Source of the DNA: Glaciecola sp964446865
GTDB taxonomy: Bacteria > Pseudomonadota > Gammaproteobacteria > Enterobacterales > Alteromonadaceae
Assembly: GCA_964446865.1 (NCBI GenBank)
Contig: CAYURD010000007.1
Coordinates: 16,566-80,565, forward strand
Direction: 5' to 3'
DNA length: 64,000 nucleotides
The notes under the pieces: model-generated
Told to the model about the DNA's origin: nothing
The model's database searches: none
What the model saw: only the letters and a program-made list of their open reading frames with translations
Made by a program: the position numbers and the translations under genes
In this document: piece by piece, positions 53,553 through 62,470 of the stretch
Position numbering within the stretch: the stretch's first letter is position 1
Layout of the letters: each line of letters opens with the position of its first letter

Positions 53553-55103
53553 CTAGGCGTTGGCTTGAGCCTCTAACGCACCTTTATGGTCAGGAAAAAA
53601 TTGCGAACACGATTCGTTAAATTCTGTGATTTTTTGAATATCAACCATCGCATTGTTAGGTAAGTGTTTGGCCGACTTGAGCGTGCGATTAAACTGCCCG
53701 ACACCGGCTAGCATACAATACCACGACAAAGGCGTATAAAGGTTTTGTGAACCTTGTTGCTGTAAGGCTTGGTCTACTTCACCGGTATTCTTCCATGCAG
53801 CAAGAATGCTTGATAATCCTTGCGAGGGTTGCATTGCTTTGCAATCTTTCCAATATTGGGTATCGTGGCGATGGCTCGACAAGTAATGAAGCTCAATATA
53901 GTCTTTTATGTCAGTGTATCGCTTAGCCAAATGCTGATTGTAACCTTCTTGATATTTTGCGCTATATTGACCTTGCTCAAACGCCTGCACAAAGTCAATA
54001 AGTGATTGACTAACAAAATGCAGTGCTGTCGCCTCTAAAGGTTCGATAAAGCCTTGCGATAAGCCCAAAGCAACACAGTTTTTGTGCCACCCTTTTTGAT
54101 ACCGGCCAACTTTCATTTTTAAGTGCCTAGCTTCACCTTCATCTTCTTTCAAGCCCAAGTGCGCCCTTAGTTCGCTTTCAGCCTGCTTAGCATCAAGGTG
54201 CTTACTGCTATAAACATAACCATTGCCAACGCGGCTCGTCAATGGAATTTTCCAGGCCCAACCGGCGCTTAACGCAGTCGCTTGGGTAATACTTGGCACA
54301 ATATTATCGTTTGTCGAGGTGGCGATAGTCACCGCCGAATCATTTAACAAGCGTTGTGAAAAACTAAGATAAGGCACTTCTAAGGTTTCACCCAGCAATA
54401 TTGAGCGAAAACCACTGCAATCAATGAATAAATCTGCTTCGTAACAGGTGCCATCTTGCGCATGCACTTGGCTAATATTCCCACTGTTGTCTGTATCAAC
54501 GTGACTGACTGTACCTATAGCGTGAATAACCCCCCATTCTTGCGCTTTTTTCTTCAAAAACTTGGCAAGCAATCCGGCATCAAAATGATAGGCATAATGC
54601 ATTCCAAATGGGAAGGTCTCTGGTGCTTTTGGCGCTTTATGATATTTAGCTAATGTCGTCATGGGGAAAAAGGTATCAGGATGCGCAGAAACACCATACC
54701 CTTGCTGTTTTAACTTTATATTGTGTCTAAATTCTTGATCCCAATATTGATCGAGTTGAGAAAAAAATGGATGAAAATAAGTACTAAATTCGGGCTTATC
54801 AGACCAATTATTAAAACGAATACCAGTTTTGAATGTGGCATTAGAGGCTTGCATCCACTCTTTTTCGTCAATACCTAGCATATCAAAAAAGCGTTTAATC
54901 GATGGCGTGGTGCCCTCACCTACGCCTATAGTACCTATGCTATCAGACTCCAAAAGAGTAACCTTAACGCCTAAGGCCTGCCATGCCTTTGCGAGTAATG
55001 TCGCACTCATCCAGCCAGCGGTGCCACCGCCCAAAATTAAGATGCTTTTTGGCAAACTGCCAGGTGCCTGCTCTTTACTTTGATTAAAAGAAAATTGATT
55101 CAT
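53553..55103 (-). CDS. Tryptophan-halogenase-family flavoprotein (copy 2)
   Basis: A 516-residue flavoprotein with complete motifs: FAD-binding GGGTAG at 25-30, GVGEGTTPS at about 61-69, the catalytic-type Lys92 in FKTGIRFNNW, and WAWKIP near 285 followed by RVGNGYVY. It should therefore be able to oxidise chloride or bromide with reduced FAD, as in PrnA; substrate unknown. It starts 20 bp after the degenerate copy 3 and is upstream of GH105, all in one direction. About half its length matches copy 1 closely in layout. Confidence 0.85.
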   Translation of the reverse strand: MNQFSFNQSKEQAPGSLPKSILILGGGTAGWMSATLLAKAWQALGVKVTLLESDSIGTIGVGEGTTPSIKRFFDMLGIDEKEWMQASNATFKTGIRFNNWSDKPEFSTYFHPFFSQLDQYWDQEFRHNIKLKQQGYGVSAHPDTFFPMTTLAKYHKAPKAPETFPFGMHYAYHFDAGLLAKFLKKKAQEWGVIHAIGTVSHVDTDNSGNISQVHAQDGTCYEADLFIDCSGFRSILLGETLEVPYLSFSQRLLNDSAVTIATSTNDNIVPSITQATALSAGWAWKIPLTSRVGNGYVYSSKHLDAKQAESELRAHLGLKEDEGEARHLKMKVGRYQKGWHKNCVALGLSQGFIEPLEATALHFVSQSLIDFVQAFEQGQYSAKYQEGYNQHLAKRYTDIKDYIELHYLSSHRHDTQYWKDCKAMQPSQGLSSILAAWKNTGEVDQALQQQGSQNLYTPLSWYCMLAGVGQFNRTLKSAKHLPNNAMVDIQKITEFNESCSQFFPDHKGALEAQANA

Positions 55104-55123
55104 TTCTTGTTCTCACTTTACCT

Positions 55124-56668
55124 TTAGGATGGCGATGGATGAAAGTTCTTTGTGCATCCACTTAGTAGCGTATTCATTTGCTCAACTTGCTGTTTAACAC
55201 CCGCAATATTGTCGAAGGGTTTCGTCGCATTTTGATGCATCTTCATCCCTAAAAACAAACATAACGTGTCTTGAAATGCCAACAAGCTATTGTCACTAAA
55301 GTCATTTATATCCATTGGTTTACCCGATATCCAACGCTCTAAAATATTGACTAAGGCTTTTGGAATCAACTGCTCTTGTTGAGGCACTTTCCAATAGGGC
55401 GTATCTTGACGCCCATTAAACAAATATAAGATACACGCAAATAACGAACTCGAATCATATAAAGACTCCATTCGCGTGTTGTACTCGTCTATAAAATTAC
55501 CGCCACTTTTACTCGCAATCAATGCATCAACAAAATTACGCACAGTACAAGTGTATTGTTTTGCTTGCACAGCATAGTGATTGATAACTTTTTTAACACC
55601 AAAAGCGGGCGATAGGATAGGCATTAAACAAATATGATTATACTGCCATGGTTCTTTTATGGCGGCAGTAGATGCTACATGTTGATTTGTTGCTTGCGGA
55701 TAATGTGACTGAACATAGGCTGATTGAAGATAAGACTCAGTTGTCAGTTCATTGGATAAGAGATATTGATTTAACTCGGCTATCGCAGCTTCATGGCTCT
55801 GATGGGCGCTAGAAAAGCGATAACACACTAACGAGTGCTCTTGCAAAAAGCTTTGTTCAACATAACCGTGTTTTAATGTTGTATATCTAATCTCTTGAGG
55901 AAGACGACAATACTCCCCTTTTTTATTTTCTATCGCTAATTGTAACCAAGCATCATTGTTTCTGATTTTGTCTTGATGACTTTGTTCAACTGCTTGGCGC
56001 TTAAATAAGTGATTGAACCTGGGATCAAAATTCACAAATAAATCGCCGACTATTTTGTGTTGTTGAGTGATAGCCGCGCTTGCAAACCCATCTTTGTCGA
56101 TGTTAATGGCTTCAAGCGTTTCTTTAACGTGATTTACATTATTTTGTGTTGCAATACTTATAAGCACATCAAGCAGTTTTGCAGCATTTACTTGATATTG
56201 ATAGTGGTTTTTGAACGGGAATTGTTCAGCAATAGGCGCTAGATTGTCACTAGCAAGGCGATTGGCAAAAAAGAAGTCTTCAAGTCTGAGGCCAACGTCG
56301 AAACCCTGCCTAACAAGCAATCCAAGATCTTCTAATAAGGGAAAATGAAAACGGTCAATTTCACTTTCTACCGGTATGCTAAAAGGGTGTGCATGCCAGC
56401 CAATAAAGGTCGTTCTAAGAAAATAAGAAGCGTCGGTTTTTGCCATCCATTGAGCTTCAGTCATGTTGCCCAGTTTTTCAATAATGTTGGCAAGATCTTG
56501 GTTGATAACACACATCCCCTCAACATCATGACCTTCACTCATGTCCCCAATAACCGACAACTTGATCTTTTGCTTCGGGTATTGGTGGCGTAAGTGCAAT
56601 GCAAAAAACAAGGAGTCTAGGTTTACACCAGTAAGGACGATATGCCCCGGAAAATTCAACTCACTCAT
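55124..56668 (-). CDS. Halogenase-like protein lacking catalytic motifs (copy 3)
   Basis: A 514-residue relative of the two other halogenase-type proteins, recognised by length, order of segments and landmarks such as TTFIGWHAHPFSIP (about 86-99) and the C-terminal NFIDEYNTRMESLYD and HWKVP-like regions (PYWKVPQQE near 435). The FAD glycine motif is replaced by TGVNLDSL (13-20), the GVGE motif by HDVEG, the catalytic lysine by Phe83, and no WxWxIP motif is present. The frame is intact throughout, which argues against a decaying pseudogene; it may be a partner subunit of copy 2, encoded 20 bp downstream. Confidence 0.75.
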   Translation of the reverse strand: MSELNFPGHIVLTGVNLDSLFFALHLRHQYPKQKIKLSVIGDMSEGHDVEGMCVINQDLANIIEKLGNMTEAQWMAKTDASYFLRTTFIGWHAHPFSIPVESEIDRFHFPLLEDLGLLVRQGFDVGLRLEDFFFANRLASDNLAPIAEQFPFKNHYQYQVNAAKLLDVLISIATQNNVNHVKETLEAINIDKDGFASAAITQQHKIVGDLFVNFDPRFNHLFKRQAVEQSHQDKIRNNDAWLQLAIENKKGEYCRLPQEIRYTTLKHGYVEQSFLQEHSLVCYRFSSAHQSHEAAIAELNQYLLSNELTTESYLQSAYVQSHYPQATNQHVASTAAIKEPWQYNHICLMPILSPAFGVKKVINHYAVQAKQYTCTVRNFVDALIASKSGGNFIDEYNTRMESLYDSSSLFACILYLFNGRQDTPYWKVPQQEQLIPKALVNILERWISGKPMDINDFSDNSLLAFQDTLCLFLGMKMHQNATKPFDNIAGVKQQVEQMNTLLSGCTKNFHPSPS

Positions 56669-56772
56669 TACTGCATCCTAACTACATCAAATGTAAACTA
56701 AATCTATCACAAGTGAAACATCATAGAAATATGATATGCATATTATTAGTTTTTCATCTTGCCTTAAACCAC

Positions 56773-56807
56773 AAAAAAAAGAGCCCGTCACAATAAAGTT
56801 AGGGCTC
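56773..56807 (-). terminator. Intrinsic terminator of the GH29 copy B gene
   Basis: On the minus strand GAGCCC and GGGCTC pair around a 15-base loop, followed by eight Ts, 24 bp past the GH29 stop. It separates that gene from the halogenase-like/GH105 group. Confidence 0.8.
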
Positions 56808-56831
56808 CCACACACACAAGCGATAATTTGT

Positions 56832-58427
56832 TTAGCTTTTTTCTATTTTTAACACCTGCGCATACTCAGAGGGTGAAGCGCTTGGCAATTTTATCAATAG
56901 ACCTGCAGGCGTCTGCTCAAACTCAACTGGCGCATCACTGCCGATTAAGCTTATTTTCGTAATTTTTTCAGGATAGTTTTGCTGATTGATTGAGCGGATC
57001 AACACTTCACTGTTGTTGCCAGGCCACGCCATCATAGTCGCATATAGTACACCTTCATTTTGCGTAAAACGAACATCAGATTTATTAAAATCTTTACGGT
57101 GTTTTTCGCCGTGATTTAGGTTGGTACCGTCAATGACTTCAGTCGTGCCTTCACCAAAGGTTACCCAAGGGCGGGTGTTATAAATAGATTCGCCATTTAA
57201 TGCTAACCAAGCACCTATTTCATTTAATAAATCAATCTCAGCTTGAGGGATAGTGCCATCAGGCTTCGGCCCTATGTTAAGTAGCATAGACCCGTTTTTA
57301 CTCACAATATCAATGAGGTCATCTACAAGAGAATTAGCATCTCTGTACACGTGATTTGTTACATATCCCCATGAAGTACGCGATACTGACGTGTCAGTTT
57401 GCCAGAAGTGTTCATAAGTATCTGACATTTGACCACGCTCTATGTCAAGCACAGCACTACCTGGTTTAAATGACCTAAAATCACCGAGATCTTTATAGTT
57501 TAACGCTGGCATTCTATCTTTTTTGAGGCCTTCGTTATACATGTAGCTCGTAAAGGTTTTAACATGTCCGTGAAACGGTTCTGACGCCATCCACCAATCA
57601 AACCAAATTAGATCAGGCTCGTATTTGTCAACAATTTCAACCGTGCGTAATAGCCAGTCATCCATAAATTCTTTTGTAGGGGGCGTTTCACCCGCTTCAG
57701 ACGTTTCACGACTAACCGCTGGGCCATATAAATCACGGTATGCGTCATCTTGAACATCAGATGGGAAGTTTCGGCCGCCTTCAAAAAACCACCAGTTTTC
57801 TGCACGGTGGCTAGACAAACCAAAATATATATCCGCTTTTTCCGACGCTGCTTTTAACTCAGCAATAACGTCGCGCTTTGGCCCCATCTCAACTGAGTCC
57901 CAGCGAGTATAAGAGTTATCGTATAAAGAAAAACCGTCGTGATGTTCAGCAACCGGCACGATATATTTTGCGCCAGCATCTTTAACGACTTTTAACCATG
58001 CGTCAGCATCAAAGTTTTCTGCCGTAAATTGAGGGATGAAGTCTTTATAGCCGAATTCGGTGTGATCACCAAAGTTCTCTTTGTGGTAGCTGTATTCTTC
58101 GTCGTCTTGAAGATACATTTTACGCGGGTACCATTCGCCATTGTGCGCGGGCACTGAATAAACACCCCAATGAATAAAGATGCCGAACTTTGCATCATGA
58201 TACCACTTTGGAATATCGTACTCGGTAAAAGATTCCCATGTTGGTTTAAAGGGCCCTGCATTTGCCACTTGGTCTATTTGTTGAAGCTTTGCTTGTCGCG
58301 CTTCAGGTGAATTGGCATCGATAGAACTTTGTCCATTGCCATTCACCGCAGAGGTATTTGGTTCAGAACACGCGAACAACCCGCCTAATATAGCAATCGC
58401 AACAACACTTTTTTTAAATAATTTCAT
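56832..58427 (-). CDS. GH29 alpha-L-fucosidase-family lipoprotein, copy B
   Basis: The start is taken at ATG 58427 because it gives a proper lipoprotein signal (LGGLFAC, Cys20) and 531 residues; no good ribosome site is seen there, and an upstream TTG at 58481 is possible. The GH29 barrel is complete: GIFIHWGVYSVPAHNGEWYP (about 83-102), the intact sugar-binding pair AEHHDGFSLY, and the nucleophile Asp in DLIWFDWW. A C-terminal beta-sandwich closes the protein. It should act on alpha-L-fucosides or alpha-L-galactosides. It differs from copy A in having the normal His-His pair, so the two probably have different substrates. Confidence 0.9.
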   Translation of the reverse strand: MKLFKKSVVAIAILGGLFACSEPNTSAVNGNGQSSIDANSPEARQAKLQQIDQVANAGPFKPTWESFTEYDIPKWYHDAKFGIFIHWGVYSVPAHNGEWYPRKMYLQDDEEYSYHKENFGDHTEFGYKDFIPQFTAENFDADAWLKVVKDAGAKYIVPVAEHHDGFSLYDNSYTRWDSVEMGPKRDVIAELKAASEKADIYFGLSSHRAENWWFFEGGRNFPSDVQDDAYRDLYGPAVSRETSEAGETPPTKEFMDDWLLRTVEIVDKYEPDLIWFDWWMASEPFHGHVKTFTSYMYNEGLKKDRMPALNYKDLGDFRSFKPGSAVLDIERGQMSDTYEHFWQTDTSVSRTSWGYVTNHVYRDANSLVDDLIDIVSKNGSMLLNIGPKPDGTIPQAEIDLLNEIGAWLALNGESIYNTRPWVTFGEGTTEVIDGTNLNHGEKHRKDFNKSDVRFTQNEGVLYATMMAWPGNNSEVLIRSINQQNYPEKITKISLIGSDAPVEFEQTPAGLLIKLPSASPSEYAQVLKIEKS

Positions 58428-58843
58428 TGTAAGGAAAACCCGAAAAACAGTTAACATTTTATAAACAAGATAATGCTTCAAATCAACCTATAAATCAATA
58501 CTTTTATGTATAAATTTAAAAACCCAGTAAACTTACGTATTAATTAAGAACATAAAAAGTGATAAAACAAGTTTTAATTTGTGTAAATAAAACAACAAAT
58601 ATAAGGCTCTGATATAGAAAAACAACCATATATGTAGATATAAAGGTGTCAATTTGGCATTAAGTCTTAAAGCGAATGCACATTGACTTAATGCAAAACA
58701 AAAGCAATGAAGTAAATTTCATATATAAACACTACCGCTCGCATTTAAAATATTGTACTCTTGGCGATGCAAATGTTAGTAAAGTGTAAATTTTGATTCA
58801 AACTGCATTAGTTTGTTCGTTTATAGTAAGCTGTGAGGAGCGT
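58428..58843. other. Divergent AT-rich region between GH29 copy B and the DUF4038 operon
   Basis: A 416-bp gap with both promoters. ATGAA-N6-TTCAT at about 58708-58723 resembles the palindromic operator but with six central bases. The remaining A/T runs show no gene. Confidence 0.4.
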
Positions 58844-59053
58844 ATGAAAAATACGTTTGAAAATGTGATTGGTAAATGTTGTGTGACGTTGGTCTTGCTT
58901 AGCATTGTTATGTTAGGCGCGTCAGTCACATTCAAAAAAGCCAGCGCGCATGTTATTTCGACAAACACCCACTGTGCCATAAAGCAACACGACAAGGTCA
59001 ATGCACTGAACTATAGCCTACATATTGAACAACAACTGGACACATCGCAATGA
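58844..59053 (+). CDS. Small single-pass membrane protein, 69 aa
   Basis: ATG 58844 sits behind GAGGAG (a longer frame from TTG 58793 lacks this). The peptide has one membrane segment (CCVTLVLLSIVMLGASVTF, about 12-30) and a short polar tail of about 38 residues that ends in QQLDTSQ. Its stop overlaps the next start by four bases (ATGA), so translation is coupled to the DUF4038 hydrolase. No family recognised. Confidence 0.55.
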   Translation: MKNTFENVIGKCCVTLVLLSIVMLGASVTFKKASAHVISTNTHCAIKQHDKVNALNYSLHIEQQLDTSQ

Positions 59054-60855
59054 AAAAAGCATCACTTGAGCTACTTGTTGGCGTTTCACATTATGCACGG
59101 TTTTTACTCATTCTACCGTTCGCTAGGGTCATAAATAGATGTATCACTACTAATGCAGTCAATCGGGTAGTAAAGCAGTCCGCCTTTATTCTAAGCATAT
59201 GGGTTTTCGCAACAAGTACGGCATTTGCGATAGCGATAAATGTTGAAAATAGTCTTAACGCTAATGCCAATGCCAAAGCTAGGGCATCAACTCACAGTAT
59301 AGAAAAGTGGGAGGTGCTCGACATCCTTATAAATAATCAAGAAATAGTTAGCGAACCATTTTTGCAAAACATCAATGCCAGCTTTACTCATGAGTCGGGC
59401 AAAACACAAACTGTTCCTGTTGTTTATAATGGCAATAAACAATGGTTACTGCGTTTTTCTAGTTCACATGAAGGTAAATGGCAGTATGAGATAAACGATG
59501 GTTCTTTTTTAAATGGAAACCACGGCAATGTCGAAGTTACATCTTCACAAAACAACAATCATGGCGCCATGGTAATATCGCCGAATAAAAAGCAACATTT
59601 TGCATACGAAGACGGTACTGATTACTTTTTACTTGGCTACGAATTAGACTGGTTATTTGCGCTAGACTACGAACGCCCGCTAAAACCAAATCAAAGTGCT
59701 AGCAAGGCCTTACCTAAAAGTGATCACTTACTTAGCTTACTTAAAAAGAATGGCTTTAATCATGTAGTCATGAATGTATATGCACACGATGTTAATTGGG
59801 ACAAAGATCCGAAACTTGCTCAACATCCTGAACATGAATTTGGCGGTAAACAATCTATATTTCCTTTTTTGGGCACTAACGACGAGCCCGACTTTTCATC
59901 TCTTAACGTCGAATTTTTCAAAAAACTAGACCGCACTATTGCACTACTGCATGACAAACGCATGGTGTCTCATTTAATGATTTACGTATGGAACAAAGAA
60001 GTTAGTTGGCCCGATATGAATACCGAGGCCGATAATATGTATTTTGATTATGTCGCTAAACGCTATGGCGCATTTCCTAATATTGTATGGGATATTTCAA
60101 AAGAAGCCCTATATTATGGCCGCGCAGACGAGGCTTATATCAAAAATAGAATTGAAAGACTTAGAGCCATTAATCATTTTGATCGTTTAGTCACCGTGCA
60201 CGATTATAAATACTGTTCAAAGTACCCCGAGCAAGTTGACTTTATTAGTACACAAGACTGGGGCAGCGATATTTATAATCGCATGCTTAATGTGCGAAAA
60301 AGATTCCCGAACAAAGTCATTTACAACATTGAACATGGCGGCTACGAAGAGTCTCCTTACACCGTATTCCCTGGAGACTACACAAATGCTGAGGTCGTTG
60401 TTAGACGTAATTGGTTAACTCTTTTTGCGGGTGTGTATAGTACCCACTATTGGCAGGCGAATGCGTGGAACGTAATAATCTATAATCCGTATGAAAACCC
60501 AGACAAGAGCATGCATCCTAAGTTTGAGTATTTTGAGAGTTTGAGTGAATTTTTTACACGTTTTCCCTTTAGTGATTTTACCCCTGCGCCGGGTAAAAAC
60601 GGTTCTGGATATAATCTTGTCAATAAAGACGCTACGCACCTTATTTATGTGTCAAAAGACAACTACCAGATGTCGAGAGGCGGCTGGTATCTAATGCCAA
60701 AGGACGATGGTACTAATATTCGTAATTTTTACTGGTTCAATACCCTCACTGGCGAATATACTAAACCGGCGCGAATTGTAAAAGGGCAACAATTCATATC
60801 GCCATGGCGCTCAGTTGCCGACGCCGTTCTTATCACTGAAGTAATCAAACCGTAA
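59050..60855 (+). CDS. DUF5060/DUF4038 putative glycoside hydrolase, secreted
   Basis: A 601-residue protein: an unusual long N-terminus with a hydrophobic signal (about 44-65), a DUF5060 beta-sandwich (about 85-165; SFTHESGKTQTVPVVYNGNKQWLLRF), a DUF4038 (beta/alpha)8 barrel (about 180-500; DYFLLGYELDWLFALD, NHVVMNVYAHDVNWDKD, then IVWDISKEALYY with a likely acid/base Glu and NIEHGGYEESPY with a likely nucleophile Glu) and a C-terminal beta-sandwich. The barrel type is shared with GH140 and related hydrolases; substrate unknown. It is coupled to the small membrane protein before it and precedes the UxuB-like gene by 19 bp. Confidence 0.8.
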   Translation: MKKASLELLVGVSHYARFLLILPFARVINRCITTNAVNRVVKQSAFILSIWVFATSTAFAIAINVENSLNANANAKARASTHSIEKWEVLDILINNQEIVSEPFLQNINASFTHESGKTQTVPVVYNGNKQWLLRFSSSHEGKWQYEINDGSFLNGNHGNVEVTSSQNNNHGAMVISPNKKQHFAYEDGTDYFLLGYELDWLFALDYERPLKPNQSASKALPKSDHLLSLLKKNGFNHVVMNVYAHDVNWDKDPKLAQHPEHEFGGKQSIFPFLGTNDEPDFSSLNVEFFKKLDRTIALLHDKRMVSHLMIYVWNKEVSWPDMNTEADNMYFDYVAKRYGAFPNIVWDISKEALYYGRADEAYIKNRIERLRAINHFDRLVTVHDYKYCSKYPEQVDFISTQDWGSDIYNRMLNVRKRFPNKVIYNIEHGGYEESPYTVFPGDYTNAEVVVRRNWLTLFAGVYSTHYWQANAWNVIIYNPYENPDKSMHPKFEYFESLSEFFTRFPFSDFTPAPGKNGSGYNLVNKDATHLIYVSKDNYQMSRGGWYLMPKDDGTNIRNFYWFNTLTGEYTKPARIVKGQQFISPWRSVADAVLITEVIKP

Positions 60856-60874
60856 AAATAATCAGAGTATAAAC

Positions 60875-62374
60875 ATGACAAAACCAATCCAAAGCGTAAC
60901 ACTTAATGAAACCACGCTTAGCGACATACAAGCAGATAATCTTCCGGTACCACAATATCGTAACAAAGCTGCAGGAAGTTCGCCTAAAACAGGCATTGTG
61001 CATATTGGACCTGGCGCATTTTTTAGAGCGCATCAAGCATGGTATACGCACATGGCGATGCAAAACTCTGGCGGCGATTGGGCGATTACCGGCGTGTCGA
61101 TGCGCTCCGAAAATGTGGCCGATGCACTTAATCCTCAGCAGGGACTATATTGTTTAGCTGAACTCGACGCGGCGACTAAATATGAGATTATTGGTTCAAT
61201 TAACGAAGTGTTGGTCGCCCCAAAAGAATATAACAAAGTCATCGACAGACTGACCAACAACAACACTCATTACGTCACCCTTACCATTACCGAAAAAGGG
61301 TACTGCTTAAATAGTCATGGACAGCTAGACACCAACAATAATGATGTGATGGCAGATCTCTCTCGAGAAACCCAACATAAAACAGCGATTGGCATGCTGT
61401 CACATGCTCTGCAAAAACGTTTTACTAATGGCCAAAGCTGTCTTTGTGTTATTAGCTGCGACAATGTGACAGACAACGGTAAGAAACTCCGCAAAAGCCT
61501 GTTGGCTTATGCACAAAGACTTGATGCTAACTATGCAGTTTGGCTTGAAGAGCATCTAATTTGTCCTTGTACAATGGTCGACAGCATCACGCCTGCAACC
61601 GACGACGGATTGCGCGACCAAGTTAAAGATGAACTTAACTTAATAGACAACTGGCCTATAAAGCGAGAATCATTTGTACAATGGGTAATTGAAGATACCT
61701 TACCAAAGCATAGACCTGATTGGGCTTCTGCAGGCGCTATTTTCACTAATAACGTAAACGGCTTTGAAAAAGCAAAGCTACAACTATTAAACTGCCCTCA
61801 TTCAACCATGGCCTACATTGGTTGCTTAAGCAACATCGAAACCGTTTTTGATGCGATGCAAAACCAACATTTAGTCAGCTTTATTGAGACCCTAATTGAT
61901 GAAGAAGTGATGCCATCGGTGCAAGAGCAAGCGCCCGAGGAGCTTAACCCTGTAGAATATAGCCAAAGTATCTTGCAACGTTTTAGAAACCCTTCGATAA
62001 AGCATTTGCTAAGTCAAATCGCATGGGATGGCTCACAAAAACTGCCAATGCGTATTCTTCCTATCGTTGAACAAAATATCGCCGAAGGTAAGCCCATTAA
62101 GCATTTATGTACCGCTATTTGTGCATGGATATTATTCACCCGAAAGCGCTTTATAGACCAAGAAACACTTGTCGACCCGCTTGCAGATGACTTGTTTGCA
62201 ATCGCCGAAAAATGCAACGGACAAGCAGAGCATGACATTACGCTTTATCTGTCATTTTCAAAGGTATTCACTTCGACCCTGAGCAATCACGAAGCTTTCA
62301 AGCAAACAATGACAAGGCAATACGAGAAGCTTCTGCCACTTCTGAGTAATCAGGATTACGAATGGACTGCATAG
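60875..62374 (+). CDS. UxuB/mannitol-dehydrogenase-family reductase, probable tagaturonate reductase
   Basis: A 499-residue NAD-dependent polyol dehydrogenase of the long-chain family, close in pattern to E. coli UxuB: HIGPGAFFRAHQAWYT (about 43-58), LTITEKGYCLNSHGQLD (about 134-150), VISCDNVTDNG (about 186-196), CPCTMVDSITPAT and the catalytic KLQLLNCPHSTMAYIGCL (about 304-321) with the proton-shuttling Lys. UxuB reduces D-fructuronate to mannonate; in this window the altronate dehydratase and L-galactonate dehydrogenase would need D-tagaturonate reduced to D-altronate, so that activity is proposed. Encoded after the DUF4038 hydrolase in the same operon, upstream of the IclR regulator. Confidence 0.78.
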   Translation: MTKPIQSVTLNETTLSDIQADNLPVPQYRNKAAGSSPKTGIVHIGPGAFFRAHQAWYTHMAMQNSGGDWAITGVSMRSENVADALNPQQGLYCLAELDAATKYEIIGSINEVLVAPKEYNKVIDRLTNNNTHYVTLTITEKGYCLNSHGQLDTNNNDVMADLSRETQHKTAIGMLSHALQKRFTNGQSCLCVISCDNVTDNGKKLRKSLLAYAQRLDANYAVWLEEHLICPCTMVDSITPATDDGLRDQVKDELNLIDNWPIKRESFVQWVIEDTLPKHRPDWASAGAIFTNNVNGFEKAKLQLLNCPHSTMAYIGCLSNIETVFDAMQNQHLVSFIETLIDEEVMPSVQEQAPEELNPVEYSQSILQRFRNPSIKHLLSQIAWDGSQKLPMRILPIVEQNIAEGKPIKHLCTAICAWILFTRKRFIDQETLVDPLADDLFAIAEKCNGQAEHDITLYLSFSKVFTSTLSNHEAFKQTMTRQYEKLLPLLSNQDYEWTA

Positions 62375-62470
62375 CGACTTAATAAAACATTCGACTTCTA
62401 TAAAAAACGAATTACAATCTATGCATGAAATGTTTTTTATATGTGAAATCAAACCAACGGATTTTGAAAA

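Noticed and set aside
22877..56668. Halogenated secondary-metabolite cluster
   Set aside because: No NRPS, PKS, indole or pyrrole pathway genes accompany the three halogenase-family proteins; all neighbours are glycan-related.
58793..58843. Longer TTG start for the small membrane protein at 58844
   Set aside because: The GAGGAG ribosome site is directly before ATG 58844, and the upstream extension adds only an unlikely second hydrophobic piece.
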